A DNA stretch of 64,000 bases from an uncultured Acetatifactor sp. (GCA_910578815.1 CAJTSE010000003.1:65010-129009), one strand, 5' to 3'; positions 31,471-40,157 are shown, numbered from the stretch's first letter. Notes: a model not told the origin generated them from the sequence alone. Translations and numbers: made by a program.

Positions 31471-31544
31471 TGGAAGCAAAGGGGCTCGAACCCTTGGCCT
31501 CCCGCTAGTCAGGCGAGCGCTCATCCCAGCTGAGCTATGCTTCC
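31471..31544 (-). tRNA. tRNA-Val (anticodon GAC)
   Basis: Cloverleaf on the minus strand: acceptor stem GGAAGCA/TGCTTCC (seven pairs), D stem GCTC/GAGC, anticodon stem CTCGC/GCGGG, loop CTGACTA with anticodon GAC at 34-36, variable loop AGGCC, T stem AAGGG/CCCTT with loop TTCGAGC. The CCA end is not encoded; a run of six T follows directly after the discriminator A and may terminate transcription. Position 37 is T rather than the usual purine, so the identity call is a little less secure. Confidence 0.85.
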
Positions 31545-31631
31545 ATAAAGTGAACAGGAACGGAACAAAGCTATTATATCATATCCGTTCGGGGAAAAGC
31601 AACTTAAAAATTGATTTCCATAGGGTATTGG

Positions 31632-31704
31632 GTAACAGCTCAGATCTCAACAAATTGACGGCGACAGGCGGCTGTTACTTGATTACGAGGCGGCTGAACT
31701 GTCA
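31632..31704 (-). repeat. 74-bp palindromic element (family E, inverted copy)
   Basis: GTAACAGCTCAG at one end and CTGAACTGTCA at the other. Aligns along its length with the reverse complement of 11344-11417, sharing CAAATTGACGG and GGCTGTTACT. It lies in the gap between the tRNA gene and the P-loop kinase gene. Confidence 0.7.
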
Positions 31705-31741
31705 TGGTGCAGGCCTGAAAATAATGGAAAGGAGTTATGAT

Positions 31742-32293
31742 ATGAAACTGGTGTTTATTATAGGCAGCGGAGCGGTCGGTAAGATGACCGTGGGGCAGGA
31801 GCTGATGGAGATTACGGATTTGCGGCTGTTTCATAATCATATGACCATTGAACCGGTGCTGGAGATATTTGGGTATTACCATGGAAATACGGTTAAGGAG
31901 CTGAGGGAAGCTGTTTTTCGGAATTTCGCGGCTTCCGACGGGTACGGCATGATCTTTACTTATATGTGGGATTTTGACAGCCCGTCGGATTGGGAGTATA
32001 TTGAACATGTGAAAAGTATTTTTGCACCCTATGAGACATCTTTTTACTGCGTGGAGCTGGTGGCGGAAGCTAAAGTCCGTCTGGAGCGGAATAAAACAGA
32101 AAACCGGCTGATGCACAAGCCGTCAAAGAGGGACTTGGAGCTGTCCGATCAGAGAAACCGCCATCTGGACGAGAATCATCGGCTTGTGAGCAGGGAGGGG
32201 GAGATACCCTTTGAGAATTATCTTCGCCTTGATAATACCCATATGCCGGCGGAGGATGCGGCCAGGCTGATTAAGGAGAAATTTGATCTGTAG
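31742..32293 (+). CDS. P-loop kinase-like protein
   Basis: 183 residues. Walker A is FIIGSGAVGKMTVG (residues 5-18), with Met in place of the usual Ser/Thr after Lys and Thr next; YMWDFDSP and RLERNKTENRLMHKPSKR look like the Walker B region and the lid with basic residues. The fold resembles small-molecule kinases of the shikimate/adenylylsulfate kinase class. The substrate is unknown. ATG 31742 follows GGAAAGGAG; an ATG five bases earlier opens a two-codon frame only. It ends 22 bases before the restriction endonuclease gene. Confidence 0.7.
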   Translation: MKLVFIIGSGAVGKMTVGQELMEITDLRLFHNHMTIEPVLEIFGYYHGNTVKELREAVFRNFAASDGYGMIFTYMWDFDSPSDWEYIEHVKSIFAPYETSFYCVELVAEAKVRLERNKTENRLMHKPSKRDLELSDQRNRHLDENHRLVSREGEIPFENYLRLDNTHMPAEDAARLIKEKFDL

Positions 32294-32315
32294 CAGGCAG
32301 GAAAGGCTGATTATT

Positions 32316-33158
32316 ATGAAGAATGAACAGGAGAAAAATATATTTGCAAAAGAGCTAAAGGCGTTTGCCGCTTCACTAACGGCGGAAATTGCAGTAAATG
32401 ACAAATGGACAGTTCGCGGATTTATTGATGTTTTCAGAAATGTGTATACCATATCTTCTGACACAAAAATTGTATCTAAAATTTTAGAACTGCATTTGTT
32501 TCCCCACTTTTTAACATTTGCACAGAGTATTGGTTATAAGATAGAATTAGCTACATTTCAAAACTGGTATCCGGACTTAACTTTTATAAAGCAGGATAAC
32601 CCCAATATTAAGTTTGCGGTGGATTTAAAGACAACTTATCGAGACGAGAAACATCCTGGATTTTGCAATGGATTTACACTTGGATCACATGGAGAATATT
32701 TTATCAACAGAAACAGTACAAAAAACATTCAATATCCGTATAATGACTATAGCGGTCATTTTTGCTTAGGTATCATATATACAAGATCAGAAATGGATAA
32801 GCTTGAGGAAACCAGAAGGTATACGGTTGATGAGGTGGAAGATATTCCGGCGGTAATCCGCAGTTTTACCTTTTTCGCAGAGGAAAAATGGAGGATCGCC
32901 AGTGATAAGGGTGGCAGCGGCAATACTGCAAATATTGGCAGTATTAAAAAAATTGAAGATATTCTTTCGGGCAATGGTGTTTTTGCCCAAGCAGGCGAAA
33001 AGCTGTTTGATGATTATTGGGCAAATTTTGGGAAAATGGAAGTGCCTGCTGTTGACGGGCAATATAAGAAATTATCATCTTTTTCTGAATATTTGAAGTG
33101 CCGGGGATTGTCAATTAAACTGAATAATTCTAGGGCGCAAAAGGTAAAGGGGAAATAA
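32316..33158 (+). CDS. type II restriction endonuclease, EcoRV family
   Basis: 280 residues, slightly longer than EcoRV (245). The catalytic centre fits exactly: Asp87 in NWYPDLTF, Asp103 and Lys105 in FAVDLKTTY, with the same 16- and 2-residue spacing as Asp74, Asp90 and Lys92 of EcoRV. The recognition loop GGSGNTANIGSI corresponds to the EcoRV R-loop GSGNTTNIGS. The blocks FTLGSHGEYFINRNSTKNIQ and YPYNDYSGH also match. The expected activity is blunt cleavage of GATATC. The gene is AT-rich compared with the arginine genes around it, which suggests transfer. The methyltransferase gene follows after three bases. Confidence 0.93.
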   Translation: MKNEQEKNIFAKELKAFAASLTAEIAVNDKWTVRGFIDVFRNVYTISSDTKIVSKILELHLFPHFLTFAQSIGYKIELATFQNWYPDLTFIKQDNPNIKFAVDLKTTYRDEKHPGFCNGFTLGSHGEYFINRNSTKNIQYPYNDYSGHFCLGIIYTRSEMDKLEETRRYTVDEVEDIPAVIRSFTFFAEEKWRIASDKGGSGNTANIGSIKKIEDILSGNGVFAQAGEKLFDDYWANFGKMEVPAVDGQYKKLSSFSEYLKCRGLSIKLNNSRAQKVKGK

Positions 33159-33161
33159 ACA

Positions 33162-34013
33162 GTGGCAGATAAGGTTTACATACCTCCAATCAAAATACAG
33201 GGCATAAAGACCCGAATTGTTCCTTTGATAAAAAATAATGTTTCTCTGTCGGAAAAGGGTATCTGGATTGAGCCGTTCATGGGATCGGGAGTTGTGGGGT
33301 TTAATGTTGCGCCCGCCTATGCGGTTTTTGCAGATACGAACCCACATATTATTGCGTTTTATAATCAGATTAAAGAAGGCGAAATTACTTCGGGGCGTGT
33401 AAGGGAATTTCTGGAAAAAGAAGGGGAAATCCTGTCAAGAGAGGATGATGTATATTATTACGAGGTACGTGAGCGCTTTAATCAAAAGCATGATCCCTTA
33501 GATTTTCTCTTTCTGAATCGCTCTTGCTTTAACGGCATGATAAGGTTTAATAAAGACTACAAATTCAATGTGCCTTACGGACATAAGCCGGAACGATTTT
33601 CAAAAGCGTATATTACCAAAATTGTCAATCAGGTGGCGCATGTGGAAGATTTACTGAAAAAAAATAACTGGTCCTTTTTTTGCCAGTCTTTTGAGCAGAC
33701 GGTAAGGATGGCAGGCGGCGATTCGTTTATATACTGTGATCCTCCTTATATTGGGCGGCATGTTGACTATTATGACAGCTGGGATGAGGAATTGGAACTG
33801 GCCCTTTGTAAAGAACTGTCAGCCTTAAATGCCAAATTTATGCTGTCTACATGGGATCATAATGAATATCGCAAAAACGAGTATATTGATAGAATCTGGG
33901 ATTTTTGCAATAAGGTTACACAGGAGCACTTTTATCATGTCGGAGCAAAAGAAACGAATAGAAACCCGATGACAGAAGCCCTGCTTACCAATTATGCCAC
34001 GGCGGGAAAGTAA
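33162..34013 (+). CDS. D12-class DNA adenine methyltransferase (partner of the EcoRV-like enzyme)
   Basis: 283 residues. Motif I is WIEPFMGSGVVGFN (S-adenosylmethionine binding) and motif IV is YCDPPYIG (catalytic DPPY), in the alpha-class order of Dam and M.EcoRV; NRSCFNGMIRFN and NVPYGHKPERF are D12-family blocks. It should methylate adenine in the GATATC site and so protect the host. Start is GTG after AAAGGGGAA. Low GC content like the nuclease gene. No regulatory C protein gene was found beside the pair. Confidence 0.93.
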   Translation: MADKVYIPPIKIQGIKTRIVPLIKNNVSLSEKGIWIEPFMGSGVVGFNVAPAYAVFADTNPHIIAFYNQIKEGEITSGRVREFLEKEGEILSREDDVYYYEVRERFNQKHDPLDFLFLNRSCFNGMIRFNKDYKFNVPYGHKPERFSKAYITKIVNQVAHVEDLLKKNNWSFFCQSFEQTVRMAGGDSFIYCDPPYIGRHVDYYDSWDEELELALCKELSALNAKFMLSTWDHNEYRKNEYIDRIWDFCNKVTQEHFYHVGAKETNRNPMTEALLTNYATAGK

Positions 34014-34082
34014 AATCAATCTGCTGATCAGAGGGCTCAGATTTTGATATGTGATTGTGACAGCACCAGTTATGTGCAAATG

Positions 34083-34120
34083 TCAGGATATTCTATAATG
34101 ATCAGGATATTTTATAATGA
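34083..34120 (+). repeat. 19-bp tandem repeat carrying two TATAAT boxes
   Basis: TCAGGATATTCTATAATGA followed directly by TCAGGATATTTTATAATGA; one base differs. Each unit contains TATAAT (34094-34099 and 34113-34118). The second box is 23 bases before the start of the acetyltransferase gene. Confidence 0.85.
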
Positions 34121-34140
34121 AAAGAAACGGAGAACCAAGT

Positions 34141-34602
34141 ATGAACGGTACATTTACCATAAAAAAAATGACAATAGAGGACTATGAAGGCCTGCGGGCC
34201 CTGTGGATGACGATTCGGGGCTTCGGCATTCGCAGCCTGGACGATTCCAGAGAAGGGGTGGAGCGCTTTTTAAAGAGGAATCCCGGCATCAGCGTGGTGG
34301 CATCAGCGGAAGACGGCTCCATCGTGGGGGGCATTCTCTGCGGCCATGACGGCAGGCGGGGCTGTCTGTATCACGTGTGCGTGAGAGCGGACTGCCGCAG
34401 AAACGGTATTGGTAAAGCCATGGTGGTGCATTGCATGAATGCGCTGAAGGCGGAGGGGATCAACAAGGTCAGTCTGATTGCCTTTACCAAAAATGATGTG
34501 GGCAACGCCTTTTGGAACCGGATCGGCTGGACGAAGCGGGAAGATTTAAATTATTATGACTTTACGCTGAATGAGGCCAATATTACGGCCTTTAACCAAT
34601 AA
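34141..34602 (+). CDS. GNAT family N-acetyltransferase
   Basis: 153 residues. The acetyl-CoA-binding motif is LYHVCVRADCRRNGIGKAM (R-x-x-G-x-G/A), preceded by VGGILCGHDG and followed by KVSLIAFTKNDVGNAFWNRIGW, typical of the RimI-like branch. ATG 34141 follows ACGGAGAA; an in-frame ATG at 34117 overlaps the TATAAT repeat. It might acetylate a protein or a small amine; there is no contextual clue. Its GC content is back to the level of the surrounding genome, in contrast to the restriction genes. Confidence 0.87.
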   Translation: MNGTFTIKKMTIEDYEGLRALWMTIRGFGIRSLDDSREGVERFLKRNPGISVVASAEDGSIVGGILCGHDGRRGCLYHVCVRADCRRNGIGKAMVVHCMNALKAEGINKVSLIAFTKNDVGNAFWNRIGWTKREDLNYYDFTLNEANITAFNQ

Positions 34603-34622
34603 GAAAATAAAGGGAGGTCAGG

Positions 34623-35132
34623 ATGGAAAAGGGACGTATTATTTTCCTGAACGGAGTAACAAGTGCAGGGAAAACATCCATAGTTGAAGCACTTCAGGAG
34701 CGAGAGGATATATTCTTTTATGTGGTTGCAAATGATTTGTTTGAAGAGATGTTCGGCGAAAAATATTTGCGTGAAAACTATTGGAAATATCTGAGTGAAG
34801 TCATTATCATGATGTATCACACGGCGAGGCTCTTTTCGGATATGGGGAAGAATGTACTTATTGACGGAATTTTGGTGGAGAGGGCTGAAATCACTCCCCA
34901 TTATCAGCAGCTGAGAGAAATACTGAAAAATAATCCCCTTGATTTGGTTGAGGTATACTGTCCGCTGGAGATATGCAGAGAAAGAAATGTGATTCGCGGA
35001 GACAGATACGAAAGCCAGTCGGAGGAACAACAGGAATTGATGGCCAAGGATATAAAGTACAGCATGAGGGTGGATACCAGTATGCACAGTGCGGATGAAT
35101 GTGCAGATCAAATTATGAAGAAATTATTTTAA
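34623..35132 (+). CDS. chloramphenicol phosphotransferase-like P-loop kinase
   Basis: 169 residues. Walker A is FLNGVTSAGKTSIVEAL (residues 8-24); LIDGILVERAE is the Walker B-like strand and CPLEICRERNVIRGDR the lid with arginines. This is the pattern of the CPT family (chloramphenicol 3-O-phosphotransferase of Streptomyces and its many homologues). Most homologues in gut Firmicutes have not been shown to modify the drug, so antibiotic resistance should not be assumed. The start follows AAGGGAGG. Confidence 0.75.
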   Translation: MEKGRIIFLNGVTSAGKTSIVEALQEREDIFFYVVANDLFEEMFGEKYLRENYWKYLSEVIIMMYHTARLFSDMGKNVLIDGILVERAEITPHYQQLREILKNNPLDLVEVYCPLEICRERNVIRGDRYESQSEEQQELMAKDIKYSMRVDTSMHSADECADQIMKKLF

Positions 35133-35183
35133 TGATAAAATCAACAGGGATAACGGCGTATAGAAACGCGGAAAGAGGGGCAT

Positions 35184-36407
35184 ATGAAGCAGATTACAGG
35201 CGGTGTGACCGCGGCAAAGGGATTTGAGGCAGCCGGTGTGGAGGCGGCCGTGAAATATCAGAACAGGAAGGATATGGCGCTGGTATACAGCACCGCTCCC
35301 TGCAGAGCGGCGGGAACCTTTACCAGCAATGTGGTAAAGGCGGCGCCGGTGCTATGGGACAGGAACGTCGTGGAACATTCCTCCTATGCGCAGGCAGTGG
35401 TGGTAAATTCCGGTGTGGCCAATGCCTGCACGGGAAAGCAGGGCATGGACTGCTGTAAGGCGGAGGCGGAATGCCTGAGCGAGCTGCTGGGAATACCGGA
35501 GACCGCCGTGCTGGTGGCTTCCACCGGGGTCATCGGAGCGCAGCTTCCTCTGGACAGAATCAAAGCCGGTATTGAGAAGCTGGCGGCGGCAAAGAAGGAC
35601 ACGGCGGAAGCCGGGACGGATGCGGCCAAGGCCATTATGACCACGGACACCGTACATAAGGAGATCGCGGTACAGTTTCAGGCCGGCGGCGTGACAGCTG
35701 TCATGGGGGCTATGTGTAAGGGCTCCGGCATGATTCATCCCAATATGTGTACCATGCTGGGATTTATCACTACTGACGTGAATATTTCCAAAGAAATGCT
35801 GCAGAAGGCCCTCAGCGCGGATGTGGTGGATACCTTTAACATGATTTCCGTGGACGGAGATACTTCCACCAACGATACGCTGCTGGTGCTGGCAAACGGC
35901 CTGGCGGGCAACGAGGAAATTACGGAGGAAGGTCCGGATTACGAGGCGTTTTGCGAGGCCCTGCATTTTATCACCACCTATCTTGCCAGGAAGATGGCAG
36001 GAGACGGGGAAGGAGCAACCTGTCTTTTTGAGGCGAAGGTCGTGGGAGCGGCGTCGAAGGAGGAAGCCCGGATTCTGGCAAAGTCAGTGGTTTGTTCTTC
36101 TCTTTCCAAGGCGGCAATTTTCGGACATGACGCCAATTTTGGGCGCTTCCTTTGCGCCCTGGGATATTCCGGTGCAAAGTTTGATCCGGAGAATGTGGAT
36201 TTATATTTCCAAAGCCGTTCCGGTGAAATACATATTTTCAGCCGCGGCGCGGCCTGTGATTACAGCGAAGAAGAGGCGTCGAAAATTCTTTCCGATCCGG
36301 AGGTGACAGTGCTGGCGGATATGCACATGGGAGAGGCGGAGGCTGTGGCCTGGGGTTGTGATTTGAGCTATGATTATGTGAAAATTAATGCGGATTACAG
36401 AAGTTAA
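35184..36407 (+). CDS. argJ: bifunctional glutamate N-acetyltransferase / amino-acid acetyltransferase
   Basis: Transfers acetyl from N-acetylornithine to glutamate (recycling) and may use acetyl-CoA. 407 residues. It is a self-cleaving protein: the autoprocessing site is the MC-Thr190-MLGF block, with Thr190 becoming the nucleophile of the beta chain. GGVTAAKGFEAAGV, VVVNSGVANACTG, VASTGVIG, KGSGMIHPNM and DGDTSTNDT are diagnostic. It starts the argJBD run, 27 bases before argB. The start follows AAAGAGGGG. With argJ present a separate argE or argA is not required for the cycle. Confidence 0.97.
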   Translation: MKQITGGVTAAKGFEAAGVEAAVKYQNRKDMALVYSTAPCRAAGTFTSNVVKAAPVLWDRNVVEHSSYAQAVVVNSGVANACTGKQGMDCCKAEAECLSELLGIPETAVLVASTGVIGAQLPLDRIKAGIEKLAAAKKDTAEAGTDAAKAIMTTDTVHKEIAVQFQAGGVTAVMGAMCKGSGMIHPNMCTMLGFITTDVNISKEMLQKALSADVVDTFNMISVDGDTSTNDTLLVLANGLAGNEEITEEGPDYEAFCEALHFITTYLARKMAGDGEGATCLFEAKVVGAASKEEARILAKSVVCSSLSKAAIFGHDANFGRFLCALGYSGAKFDPENVDLYFQSRSGEIHIFSRGAACDYSEEEASKILSDPEVTVLADMHMGEAEAVAWGCDLSYDYVKINADYRS

Positions 36408-36434
36408 GACGGCAGAAAGGTATGGTTATCAGGT

Positions 36435-37331
36435 ATGGAAAAGGATATGGAAAAGGTGCTGCAGAAGGCGGAGGTTCTCATTGAGGCCCTGCCCTATATA
36501 CAACGGTTCAATCGTAAGATTATTGTGGTAAAATACGGCGGCAGCGCCATGAGCAACGAGGAACTGCAGAAGAATGTGATTAAGGACGTGACGCTGTTAA
36601 AACTGGTAGGCTTCAAGCCCATTATCGTCCACGGAGGCGGCAGGGAAATCAGCCGCTGGGTGGAAAAGGTAGGCAAGGAAGCAAAGTTTGTAAACGGGCT
36701 GCGGGTTACCGACGGGGAAACCATGGAGATTGCGGAGATGGTCTTAAACAAGGTAAACAAGAGCCTTGTGACCATGGTGCAGGAGCTGGGGGTCAAGGCC
36801 GTGGGCATCAGCGGAAAAGACGGCGGGCTGCTGCAGGTAGAAAAGAAGTACTCCGACGGTCAGGACATCGGCTTTGTGGGAGAGATCAAAAATGTCACGC
36901 CGAAAGTATTATATGACCTTTTGGAGAAGGACTTTCTTCCTATCGTGGCGCCCATTGGCATGGACGAGAGCTTTCAGACCTATAATATTAATGCGGATGA
37001 CGCCGCCTGCGCTATTGCCAGAGCGGTAAATGCGGAGAAGCTGGCGTTCCTGACGGATATTGAAGGGCTGTATAAGGATATTAACGATAAATCTTCCTTT
37101 ATCTCCAGGCTGTCGGCCACGGAGGCGGAGAATCTGATTTCGGGAGGATATATCGGAGGCGGTATGCTGCCAAAGCTGAATAACTGTACGGCGGCAATCC
37201 GCAGCGGCGTGAAAAGAGTGCATATATTAGACGGGAGGATTCCCCATTGTCTGCTGCTGGAGATATTTACCAACCATGGTATTGGGACGGCGATTGTGGA
37301 TGACGATGAAATAGAGGGTATGGAAGCGTGA
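36435..37331 (+). CDS. argB: acetylglutamate kinase
   Basis: Phosphorylates N-acetylglutamate; usually the feedback-controlled step. 298 residues. The glycine-rich loops KYGGSAM and IVHGGGREIS, the GKDGGLL block and NINADDAACAIA then GGYIGGGMLPKL are as in ArgB. The N-terminal helix (MEKDMEKVLQKAEVLIEALP) is the extension found in arginine-inhibited hexameric forms, so feedback by arginine is likely. The ATG follows AGAAAGGTATGG, part of which resembles the family B leader (GGTATGGTTAT). Its stop overlaps the vicinity of the argD ribosome binding site. Confidence 0.97.
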   Translation: MEKDMEKVLQKAEVLIEALPYIQRFNRKIIVVKYGGSAMSNEELQKNVIKDVTLLKLVGFKPIIVHGGGREISRWVEKVGKEAKFVNGLRVTDGETMEIAEMVLNKVNKSLVTMVQELGVKAVGISGKDGGLLQVEKKYSDGQDIGFVGEIKNVTPKVLYDLLEKDFLPIVAPIGMDESFQTYNINADDAACAIARAVNAEKLAFLTDIEGLYKDINDKSSFISRLSATEAENLISGGYIGGGMLPKLNNCTAAIRSGVKRVHILDGRIPHCLLLEIFTNHGIGTAIVDDDEIEGMEA

Positions 37332-37345
37332 AAGGAACAAAGCAT

Positions 37346-38539
37346 ATGAACATGAAGGAGTATATAGAAGAGGCGGAAAAGGATCTGCTGCATACCTATA
37401 ACCGGTATCAGATCGTATTGGAGAGAGGGGACGGAGTCCGGCTCTATGATATGGAGGGAAAAGAATATCTTGATTTTGTGGCCGGTATTGCCGTGTTTGC
37501 TTTAGGGTATCATAACAAAGAGTATAATGATGCCCTGAAGGGGCAGATTGACAAAATCATTCATACCTCCAACTATTATTACAATAAACCGGCCATTCAG
37601 GCGGCGAAGAAGCTGAAGAAGGTTTCCGGCATGGACAGGGTTTTCTTTACCAACTCCGGGGCGGAGGCGGTGGAAGGAGCGCTGAAAGCGGCACGGAAAT
37701 ACGCTTATCTGAAGGATGGCAGGACGGATCATGAGATCATTGCCATGAACCATTCTTTCCATGGCAGGACCTTCGGCGCACTGGCTGTCACCGGTAATCC
37801 TAAGTATCGGGAGCCTTTTGAGCCGCTGATCGGCAATATCCGTTTTGCCAAGCTGAATGATATGGAAAGCGTGAAGGCCCAGATTACCGATAAAACCTGT
37901 GCCATTATCCTGGAGACCGTCCAGGGAGAGGGAGGCCTGATTCCCGCGGAAGAGAATTTCCTGAAGGAGCTCCGTGCCCTATGCGACGAGAGGGACATTC
38001 TCTTGATTTTGGACGAGATACAGTGCGGCATGGGCAGAACGGGCTATATGTACGCCTGGCAGAAGTACGGTGTGAAGCCGGATATTATGACTACGGCAAA
38101 GGCGTTGGGCTGCGGCGTGCCTGTGGGGGCATTTTTGATGACCGAAAGAGTGGGGAGCCGTTCTCTTGAGGCGGGGGATCACGGAACTACCTACGGTGGG
38201 AATCCGCTTGCCTGTGCAGCGGTGGAAAAAGTGCTTGATTTATTTGAAGAGGAACATATAATAGATAATGTAAATAAGGTGGCGCCTTATCTGGAAAAGC
38301 GCCTGGATGAGCTGAAGGAGAAATACGGATGTATTAAGGAGCGGCGCGGAACCGGGCTCATGCAGGGGCTGGTGTTTGAAGAGCCCGTGGGCGGAATTAT
38401 CAACAGGGCGCTGGAAAACGGGCTGATCTTGATCAATGCCGGGCCGAATATCATTCGCTTTGTGCCGCCTTTAATTATTACGACGGAAAACGTTGACGAG
38501 ATGATTTCGATTCTGGAACGCAGTATCATGCCTGTTTGA
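37346..38539 (+). CDS. argD: acetylornithine aminotransferase
   Basis: PLP enzyme that makes N-acetylornithine from the semialdehyde with glutamate. 397 residues. PLP-binding features are TNSGAEAVEGALKAARKY, the Asp223 in LILDEIQCGMGRTG and Lys252 in TTAKALGCGVP; HSFHGRTFGALAVTG and GTTYGGNPLACAAV are class III blocks. ATG 37346 is chosen over GTG 37328, which overlaps argB and lacks a ribosome binding site; AAAGGA lies nine bases upstream. It is the last gene of the cluster; no argF or carAB follows. Confidence 0.96.
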   Translation: MNMKEYIEEAEKDLLHTYNRYQIVLERGDGVRLYDMEGKEYLDFVAGIAVFALGYHNKEYNDALKGQIDKIIHTSNYYYNKPAIQAAKKLKKVSGMDRVFFTNSGAEAVEGALKAARKYAYLKDGRTDHEIIAMNHSFHGRTFGALAVTGNPKYREPFEPLIGNIRFAKLNDMESVKAQITDKTCAIILETVQGEGGLIPAEENFLKELRALCDERDILLILDEIQCGMGRTGYMYAWQKYGVKPDIMTTAKALGCGVPVGAFLMTERVGSRSLEAGDHGTTYGGNPLACAAVEKVLDLFEEEHIIDNVNKVAPYLEKRLDELKEKYGCIKERRGTGLMQGLVFEEPVGGIINRALENGLILINAGPNIIRFVPPLIITTENVDEMISILERSIMPV

Positions 38540-38556
38540 GCCGGCATGTCTGGAAG

Positions 38557-38655
38557 TTTGAAAATTGTCATTTTCAATCTCGGAATTTGTGACGCTGCGC
38601 GTCCCAAAGTTCCCATAGATTCAGATGCTGCTTGCGCGGCGGAATGAGAGGAAAT
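38557..38655 (+). repeat. three-hairpin leader (family A, copy 2)
   Basis: Same order as copy 1 at 16497: TTGAAAAT-TGTC-ATTTTCAA, GGAATTTGTGACGC/GCGTCCCAAAGTTCC, then GCTGC-TTGC-GCGGC and GAATGAGAGGAAAT before the ATG. Immediately upstream the sequence GGCATGTCTGGAAGT is the end of another element type seen at 1930, 2050 and 23457, so elements are joined head to tail. Confidence 0.92.
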
Positions 38656-40050
38656 ATGAGTTTCAAGAAAAGACTGGCGGGGGCGGCAGCAGCTGCGGCC
38701 TTTGCCGCCGCGGTTTTTTACGGCGGCACGCTGGATGTGGACACGCAGCCGGAGGAAATATCCCATACGTCCTGGTTTGACAGGAAAGATACCATTTATT
38801 TCTGGTACTCCGACGAAGCCATGACTAATTTTCTGAACAGTGCGGCAGTGGCCTTCGGTGAGGAAAAGAACGTGCATGTGATTCCGGTGCTGACAGCAGA
38901 TAGTCAGTATATGGAAGCGATCAACCGGGCTTCCGTGAAAGAAGAGCAGATGCCGGACGCATACATCATCAGTCATGACTCGTTGGAAAAGGCTTATCTG
39001 GCAGGGCTGGCGGAGGAAATAAGGGATGAGGGAAAGGTGTGCAACGAGAACAATTTCCCGGCGGCGGCACTGTCCGCAGTGTCTTATCACGGAAAAACCG
39101 TGGCTTACCCCCTTTCCTTTGAGACCAGTGCCCTGATATATAATGAGACATACCTAGCGGAGTGGGCGCTGCAGAGCGCGCAGAAGGAGCTGCTGGGAGA
39201 TGGCACCGAGGACGAAGAACCAGCGGAAAATTCCGAGGGCATTGCTCTGGACGAGGCCTTGCTTGCGGCCAAAACAGAGGAATACCTTCAGCGGGCCATT
39301 CCCGGAAATCTGGAAGAGCTTTTGACCATTGCCGATACCTTTGATCTGCCGGAGGGCGTGGAGGGCATCATGAAATGGGCGGTGTCGGACATTTTTTATA
39401 ATTATTGGATTGTGGGAAATTATATGACTGTAGGCGGGGAGGCCGGGGATGATGAAGGCAATATTCAGATTGTCAGCCCGGAAACCATTGCCTGTCTTGA
39501 GGCATACAGGGCTTTGAATCAGTTTTTCTTTATTGAATCCGATACGGTTACTTATGATTCCGTGATTCAGGATTTTATGGACGGAAAGATTGTGTATACC
39601 ATTGCTACTACCGATATAGTGGACAGGCTGGCAAAAGCGAAAGAAGAAGGGCTGATTGCCTTTGATTACGGCGTGGCCATGATGCCAATGGTGAGCAGTG
39701 AACTAAAGAGCCGCTCCATGTCCGTAACCAATGCCGTGGCAATTAACGGTTATTCCCGGCACAAGGAGCTGGCCAATGAATTTGCGGCCTATCTGGTGGA
39801 TGAGTGCGCCGACTCTCTTTATGAGAGAACGGGAAAGGCTCCGGCGAAGACAGACGTCGGCGGGGATAACGGACCACTGCAGATTTTTAAGATGGAATAT
39901 GCCCGCAGCATACCGCTGCCAAAGATGATGGAAACGGGAAACTTCTGGCTGCATCTGGAGAGGCTGTTTGCACAGGTGTGGAATGGGGAAGACGTGACGG
40001 CACAGGTGCAGGAGCTTGCAGACCAGATCAGGGCGCAGACCGGAGGATGA
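38656..40050 (+). CDS. extracellular solute-binding protein (orphan)
   Basis: 464 residues. The N-terminus has a short basic start and a hydrophobic Ala-rich segment (about residues 8-24) but no lipobox cysteine, so it would be secreted or stay anchored by an uncleaved helix, unlike usual Gram-positive binding proteins. The body has the type of ABC sugar-binding protein: YFWYSDEAMTNFLNSAA, DAYIISHDSLEKA, YPLSFETSALIYNETYL and VTNAVAINGYSRHKELANEF. An acidic insertion lies at about 180-200. No permease or ATPase gene is adjacent, so its transporter must be elsewhere or it works as a sensor. Confidence 0.75.
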   Translation: MSFKKRLAGAAAAAAFAAAVFYGGTLDVDTQPEEISHTSWFDRKDTIYFWYSDEAMTNFLNSAAVAFGEEKNVHVIPVLTADSQYMEAINRASVKEEQMPDAYIISHDSLEKAYLAGLAEEIRDEGKVCNENNFPAAALSAVSYHGKTVAYPLSFETSALIYNETYLAEWALQSAQKELLGDGTEDEEPAENSEGIALDEALLAAKTEEYLQRAIPGNLEELLTIADTFDLPEGVEGIMKWAVSDIFYNYWIVGNYMTVGGEAGDDEGNIQIVSPETIACLEAYRALNQFFFIESDTVTYDSVIQDFMDGKIVYTIATTDIVDRLAKAKEEGLIAFDYGVAMMPMVSSELKSRSMSVTNAVAINGYSRHKELANEFAAYLVDECADSLYERTGKAPAKTDVGGDNGPLQIFKMEYARSIPLPKMMETGNFWLHLERLFAQVWNGEDVTAQVQELADQIRAQTGG

Positions 40051-40157
40051 AGAGAATATGTCTCTTTGGCAGGCGGATCTTTCGAAGAGACCTATCTCTA
40101 ACGAATAGAGCAGCCGATCATAGGGTACACTTGAAACAGAAAGGAAGGGTGTATTCA

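Noticed and set aside
31471..34140. Genomic island with integrase at the tRNA gene
   Set aside because: No integrase and no clear attachment-site duplication was found; only the AT-rich restriction genes support transfer.
34623..35132. Chloramphenicol resistance gene
   Set aside because: The fold matches the CPT family, but most distant members are not known to act on the drug, so resistance is not claimed.
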